The notes under the pieces are model-generated. The model made no database searches and was not told where the DNA came from. It saw only the letters and a program-made list of their open reading frames with translations. Below are positions 61,027 to 64,000 of a stretch of 64,000 bases of DNA, piece by piece. Numbering within the stretch: the stretch's first letter is position 1; every line of letters starts with the position of its first letter. A program made the position numbers and the translations under genes. Source of the DNA: an uncultured Oscillospiraceae bacterium (GTDB lineage Bacteria > Bacillota > Clostridia > Oscillospirales > Acutalibacteraceae); NCBI GenBank assembly GCA_900541905.1, contig UQLQ01000009.1, positions 1-64,000 on the forward strand. The letters run 5' to 3'.

Positions 61027-61584
61027 TTAAGCACGTTCCATATATTCGCCTGTTCTTGTATCAATACGGATTGCTTCGCCTTCATTGATGAAAATTGGAA
61101 CTTTTACTTCAGCGCCTGTTTCCAATTTAGCCGGTTTTGTAACGTTTGTAGCAGTATCGCCTTTTACACCCGGTTCTGTTTCAGTAACTGTAAGTACCAC
61201 AAAGTTTGGTGGCTCAACACCAAATACATTACCTTTATAAGACAGAACTTTACATTCCATATTCTCTGTTACAAACTTGAAGTTGTCACCAAGAATATTT
61301 GCATTAATCGGAATTTGTTCATAAGTTTCGTTATCCATGAAGTAGTATAAATCGCCATCGTTGTATAGGTACTGCATGTCCTTACGCTCAATAAAAGCAG
61401 TTGGATATTTATCATTTGGGTTAAATGTTTTTTCTGTCACAGCACCTGAAATGACATTTCTGATTTTGGTGCGCACAAACGCAGCACCTTTACCCGGTTT
61501 TACATGTTGGAACTCAATAATTGCATATACGTTACCCTCCATCTCAAAAGTAACGCCGTTTCTAAAATCACCTGCAGATATCAT
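61027..61584 (-). CDS. efp: Elongation factor P
   Basis: Relieves ribosome stalling on polyproline. ATG 61584 (185 residues, MISAGDFRNG) has GGAGG seven bases upstream. KPGKGAAFV near residue 30 is the loop with the Lys or Arg tip that contacts the P-site tRNA; the C-terminal two OB domains are complete (GLVVKVPIFI-like EVKVPIFINEGE). Length is normal. Follows pepP, as is common. Confidence 0.97.
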   Translation of the reverse strand: MISAGDFRNGVTFEMEGNVYAIIEFQHVKPGKGAAFVRTKIRNVISGAVTEKTFNPNDKYPTAFIERKDMQYLYNDGDLYYFMDNETYEQIPINANILGDNFKFVTENMECKVLSYKGNVFGVEPPNFVVLTVTETEPGVKGDTATNVTKPAKLETGAEVKVPIFINEGEAIRIDTRTGEYMERA

Positions 61585-61663
61585 ACTATATCCTCCAATT
61601 ATATTTCTACCATAACAGTTTATATTATTTTGCAAAATATTTCAAGATATATCCGTGAATAAA

Positions 61664-62749
61664 TCAAAGTATCAGCAGTTCTTTTGCAGAACCTGTCAAA
61701 TTTTCACATCCATTTTCCTGAATCAGTACCATATCTTCGATTCTGACGCCAAATTTGCCTTCCAAATAAATTCCAGGCTCTACCGTAATGACCATTCCCG
61801 GCTTTGTAATGACTTGACATGCCGGAGCAAAGTATGGCCATTCGTGAATTTCCAACCCAACCGCATGTCCTGTTGTATGTCCAAATGTTCCTGCGTAGTT
61901 TACATCAATAATATCCCTTGCAGCTTTATCTACCTGATTACAAGGAATGCCGGATGTAGCAGTTTGAATTGCTGCAAGCTGTGCCTGTAAAACGGTTTGA
62001 TAGACTTGTTTTTGCGCTTCACTTACGGTTCCATATGCTACGGTTCTTGTCATATCAGAATGATATCCATTGACCACCGCACCAAAATCCATAGTGATAA
62101 AATCACCTTTTTGAATTTTCTTATCAGATGGAACTCCATGACACATAGAACCATTTGTCCCCGAAACCACGATGGTGTCAAATGCAATTTTTTCTGCACC
62201 TTGTTTTCTCATAAAGAACTCCAGTTCCAATGCAATTTCTCGCTCTGATTTATTGGTATCGATATAATTCAAAATGTGAGTAAACGCTGCATCTGTAATG
62301 GATTGAGCCGCTTTGATATTCTCAATCTCTTTTTCTGTTTTTACAGCACGCATTTCTTTTAACAGAGTATCTAATGTGGTATCTTTGACAGGTACTGCAT
62401 TCCATTGTTTGCACACAGTTTCGTAAATATCTGCTTGTGCCAATGTCAAATGTTCATGCTCCAGCAATACACCGCGTATATCGTGACGGCGAAGAATTTC
62501 TTCAATGCTTTTGGCTAATTTTTGATATACCACAACTTTACAGTCTTTTACCTGCATGCGTGCAGCTTCTCCATAACGGAAATCTGTTAGCAAATATGCA
62601 ATCTCTCTTGTTACAACGACTACACGGGCAGATGCGTGAAACCCACTAATATAACGGCAGTTTTCTTCTGACGTAATAATTGCAGCATCAATGGGTACGC
62701 CATTTATTTCCTTGGGCATAGTTTGCGCTAATGTTTCCCAATTCATCAT
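61664..62749 (-). CDS. pepP: Xaa-Pro aminopeptidase
   Basis: Metallopeptidase that releases the residue before proline. ATG 62749 has GGGAGG five bases upstream; the next ATG is equally possible (360 or 361 residues). N-terminal creatinase domain (residues ~1-130) then the pita-bread domain with metal ligands in ITMDFGAVVNGYHSDMTRT (two Asp), GHTTGHAVGLEIHEWP (His) and TVEPGIYLEG, RIEDMVLI (two Glu). Sits between aroQ and efp, as in B. subtilis. Confidence 0.95.
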   Translation of the reverse strand: MMNWETLAQTMPKEINGVPIDAAIITSEENCRYISGFHASARVVVVTREIAYLLTDFRYGEAARMQVKDCKVVVYQKLAKSIEEILRRHDIRGVLLEHEHLTLAQADIYETVCKQWNAVPVKDTTLDTLLKEMRAVKTEKEIENIKAAQSITDAAFTHILNYIDTNKSEREIALELEFFMRKQGAEKIAFDTIVVSGTNGSMCHGVPSDKKIQKGDFITMDFGAVVNGYHSDMTRTVAYGTVSEAQKQVYQTVLQAQLAAIQTATSGIPCNQVDKAARDIIDVNYAGTFGHTTGHAVGLEIHEWPYFAPACQVITKPGMVITVEPGIYLEGKFGVRIEDMVLIQENGCENLTGSAKELLIL

Positions 62750-62769
62750 AATAACCTCCCTATGAGATT

Positions 62770-63201
62770 CTATTTCATTCTTGCAAGAGCTTCCAATGCA
62801 AGTAAATAGCTTTCCGCTCCCAGACCACCTATTTGTCCCGCACACACAGGGGCAATGACGGATTTGTTACGGAAATCTTCCAAAGCAAACAGATTTTCCA
62901 TATGTGCCTCAATAAAAGGAATGCGCACACATTGAATAGCGTCCCGAATGGCATAACTGTAGTGGGTAAATGCTCCAATATCAATGACAACTCCGTCGTA
63001 CAGCTCGGCGGAACGATGGATATTATCAATCAATTCGCCTTCCCAATTTGACTGCACAATATCACAACATATGTTTAGTTCACTTGCATGCGCTTTCATA
63101 TGCAAAACCAGTGAATCATATGTTTCTGCGCCAACCGTGTCTTTTTCTACTTCTCTTAAAATATTAGGACCAAACAAAACTAAAATTCTCTTTTTGGCCA
63201 T
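62770..63201 (-). CDS. aroQ: Type II 3-dehydroquinase-like protein, altered active site
   Basis: Position between yqeG and pepP and the sequence (SNWEGELIDNIH, GAFTHYSYAIRDA, SVIAPVCAGQIGGLGAESY) place it in the AroQ family, which forms 3-dehydroshikimate in the shikimate pathway. The ATG at 63201 (143 residues) has AGGAAGTG upstream. It departs from the family at the flexible active-site lid: the usual NxLGxREPxxYG region is two residues shorter (GPNILREVEKDTVG) and lacks the Tyr; NPGA is DIGA; HxSN is HMEN. It may be inactive or have a changed substrate. Confidence 0.85.
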   Translation of the reverse strand: MAKKRILVLFGPNILREVEKDTVGAETYDSLVLHMKAHASELNICCDIVQSNWEGELIDNIHRSAELYDGVVIDIGAFTHYSYAIRDAIQCVRIPFIEAHMENLFALEDFRNKSVIAPVCAGQIGGLGAESYLLALEALARMK

Positions 63202-63206
63202 ATGTT

Positions 63207-63761
63207 TCACTTCCTATCATCTCTGTAATGCTTATGCATTTTATGGTCTGACTTTGTATATTGGTAAATACCTTTTCGATGAATACGCCTGCGTATAGGA
63301 GATTCTATTTTACGACGTACTCGAAAAGTAAAAGAATGTTCCATATCTTTTGGCGTTAATAAAATAGATTTCATACCTGCCGCATTTGCGCCCAATACAT
63401 CAGTAAAAATTTGGTCACCTACTACCACAATTTCTTTTGGCGGTAAATGTAAATAGTGCATTGCTTGTTTATAACCTTTGGGAAGCGGTTTAAATGCACG
63501 ATATAAATAAGGCAAATCATATTTTGCTGCAAATTCGGATACACGTTTTTTAAAATTGTTGGAAACAATAATTACTTTAATACCGGCCGCACGCATTTCA
63601 TGAGTCCATTCAATACTACCTTCAAACGGAATTGGACATCCATGTCTGGATAACGTATTGTCAACATCTAAAATCATACCTTTTACTTTCAGAGCATGAA
63701 GCATTTCCGGTGTAATATCCGTAACATGCTTCACTGCCAGTGTGGGGAGTAATACTGCCAT
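63207..63761 (-). CDS. yqeG: YqeG-family HAD-type phosphatase
   Basis: The 184 residues from ATG 63761 (GGAGG seven bases upstream) carry HAD motif I LDVDNTLSRHG, motif II VIIVSNN, and GDQIFTDVLGA (motif IV). The YqeG family is fused in genome context with YqeH/AroE clusters and relates to ribosome assembly in some species; the substrate is not certain. It begins the aroQ-pepP-efp run. Confidence 0.92.
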   Translation of the reverse strand: MAVLLPTLAVKHVTDITPEMLHALKVKGMILDVDNTLSRHGCPIPFEGSIEWTHEMRAAGIKVIIVSNNFKKRVSEFAAKYDLPYLYRAFKPLPKGYKQAMHYLHLPPKEIVVVGDQIFTDVLGANAAGMKSILLTPKDMEHSFTFRVRRKIESPIRRRIHRKGIYQYTKSDHKMHKHYRDDRK

Positions 63762-63795
63762 TGTCGAACCTCCGTTTAAAATGCTGTAAATAGTC

Positions 63796-63826
63796 AAAAA
63801 AGCGGGCAACTATGCCCGCTTTTCCA
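63796..63826 (-). terminator. Terminator of rpsU
   Basis: A perfect 11-pair stem (AAAAGCGGGCA and its complement) with a four-base loop and a T run on the minus strand, just past the rpsU stop. Confidence 0.88.
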
Positions 63827-63841
63827 TTTTCATTCATTTGT

Positions 63842-64000
63842 TTACTTAAATTTACGTTTGCGAGCAGCCTCGGATTTCTTTTTACGCTTTACAGAAGGCT
63901 TTTCATAAGCTTCTCTTTTGCGAACCTCAGCAATAACGCCAGCTCTTGCACATTGCTTTTTAAATCTTCTAAGAGCACTGTCCAAAGACTCGTTATCTTT
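63842..64000 (-). CDS. rpsU: 30S ribosomal protein S21, 5' end missing
   Basis: The minus strand reads 52 residues to the right window edge: KDNESLDSALRRFKKQCARA, then GVIAEVRKREAYEKPSVKRK, KKSEAARKRKFK and a stop. This is S21. Only a few N-terminal residues lie outside the window. Small ribosomal protein of the platform, usually needed for initiation. Confidence 0.95.
   Translation of the reverse strand, partial: KDNESLDSALRRFKKQCARAGVIAEVRKREAYEKPSVKRKKKSEAARKRKFK

Overview
This AT-rich window comes from the chromosome of an anaerobic, spore-forming Firmicute of class Clostridia, most like the Oscillospiraceae/Ruminococcaceae. The evidence is gene content: the sporulation genes yabP, yabQ and a spoVB-type flippase, a cysteine-containing ribosomal protein S18, a trimeric [FeFe] hydrogenase with the HydE maturase, a biotin-dependent sodium-pump decarboxylase, and an agr-type peptide quorum-sensing locus. 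This placement is an inference; no 16S rRNA gene is present.

Layout. Positions 1-5046 (minus) hold the conserved pyrH-frr-uppS-cdsA-dxr-rseP block, with rseP cut by the left edge. Positions 5158-16800 (minus) hold a WYL regulator, a beta carbonic anhydrase, an RNA methyltransferase, hpf, a lone fumarate hydratase alpha subunit, an amidohydrolase, the spoVB/mazG/hup/rqcP/yabP/yabQ/divIC/S1 block and a zinc-ribbon protein. Positions 16971-17200 carry an unusual 100-bp tandem repeat that can fold. Positions 17231-26601 (minus) hold hemZ, an MBL hydrolase, relA, recJ, a DEDD exonuclease and typA, followed by tRNA-Gly. Positions 27004-29088 (plus) encode a DnaD-like protein and a DnaI-like helicase loader.

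Positions 29182-34519 (minus) are a complete but doubled agr system: two LytTR response regulators, two sensor kinases, two 49-residue AgrD precursors and a single AgrB. The second AgrD (30079-30228) is a short gene that is easy to miss. The two predicted signal rings differ at one residue. A consensus promoter lies upstream, and a terminator-like hairpin separates the sensing genes from the signal genes.

Positions 34794-46615 hold prfB (without the usual frameshift site), a zinc-ribbon membrane protein, galU, rpsF-ssb-rpsR, an amidohydrolase, a PASTA pseudokinase, a YebC-family regulator, a flavodoxin-like reductase, an unrecognised AT-rich gene, tRNA-Leu and a GntR/ABC transporter operon. 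Positions 46923-50628 (minus) hold a DUF2935 protein, hydE and a gamma-glutamylcysteine ligase. Positions 51113-54360 (plus) are the sodium-pump decarboxylase operon. The remainder (minus) holds a class II glutamine amidotransferase, a PAP2 phosphatase, a promoter-terminator unit with no clear gene, hydCBA with a Rex-like site upstream, a cysteine-rich protein, efp, pepP, a divergent aroQ, yqeG and rpsU, which is cut by the right edge.

Together these genes suggest a fermenter that reoxidises NADH by making hydrogen, conserves energy as a sodium gradient by decarboxylation, and coordinates behaviour with two closely related cyclic peptides. All assignments rest on reading motifs and gene order; no database search was run.
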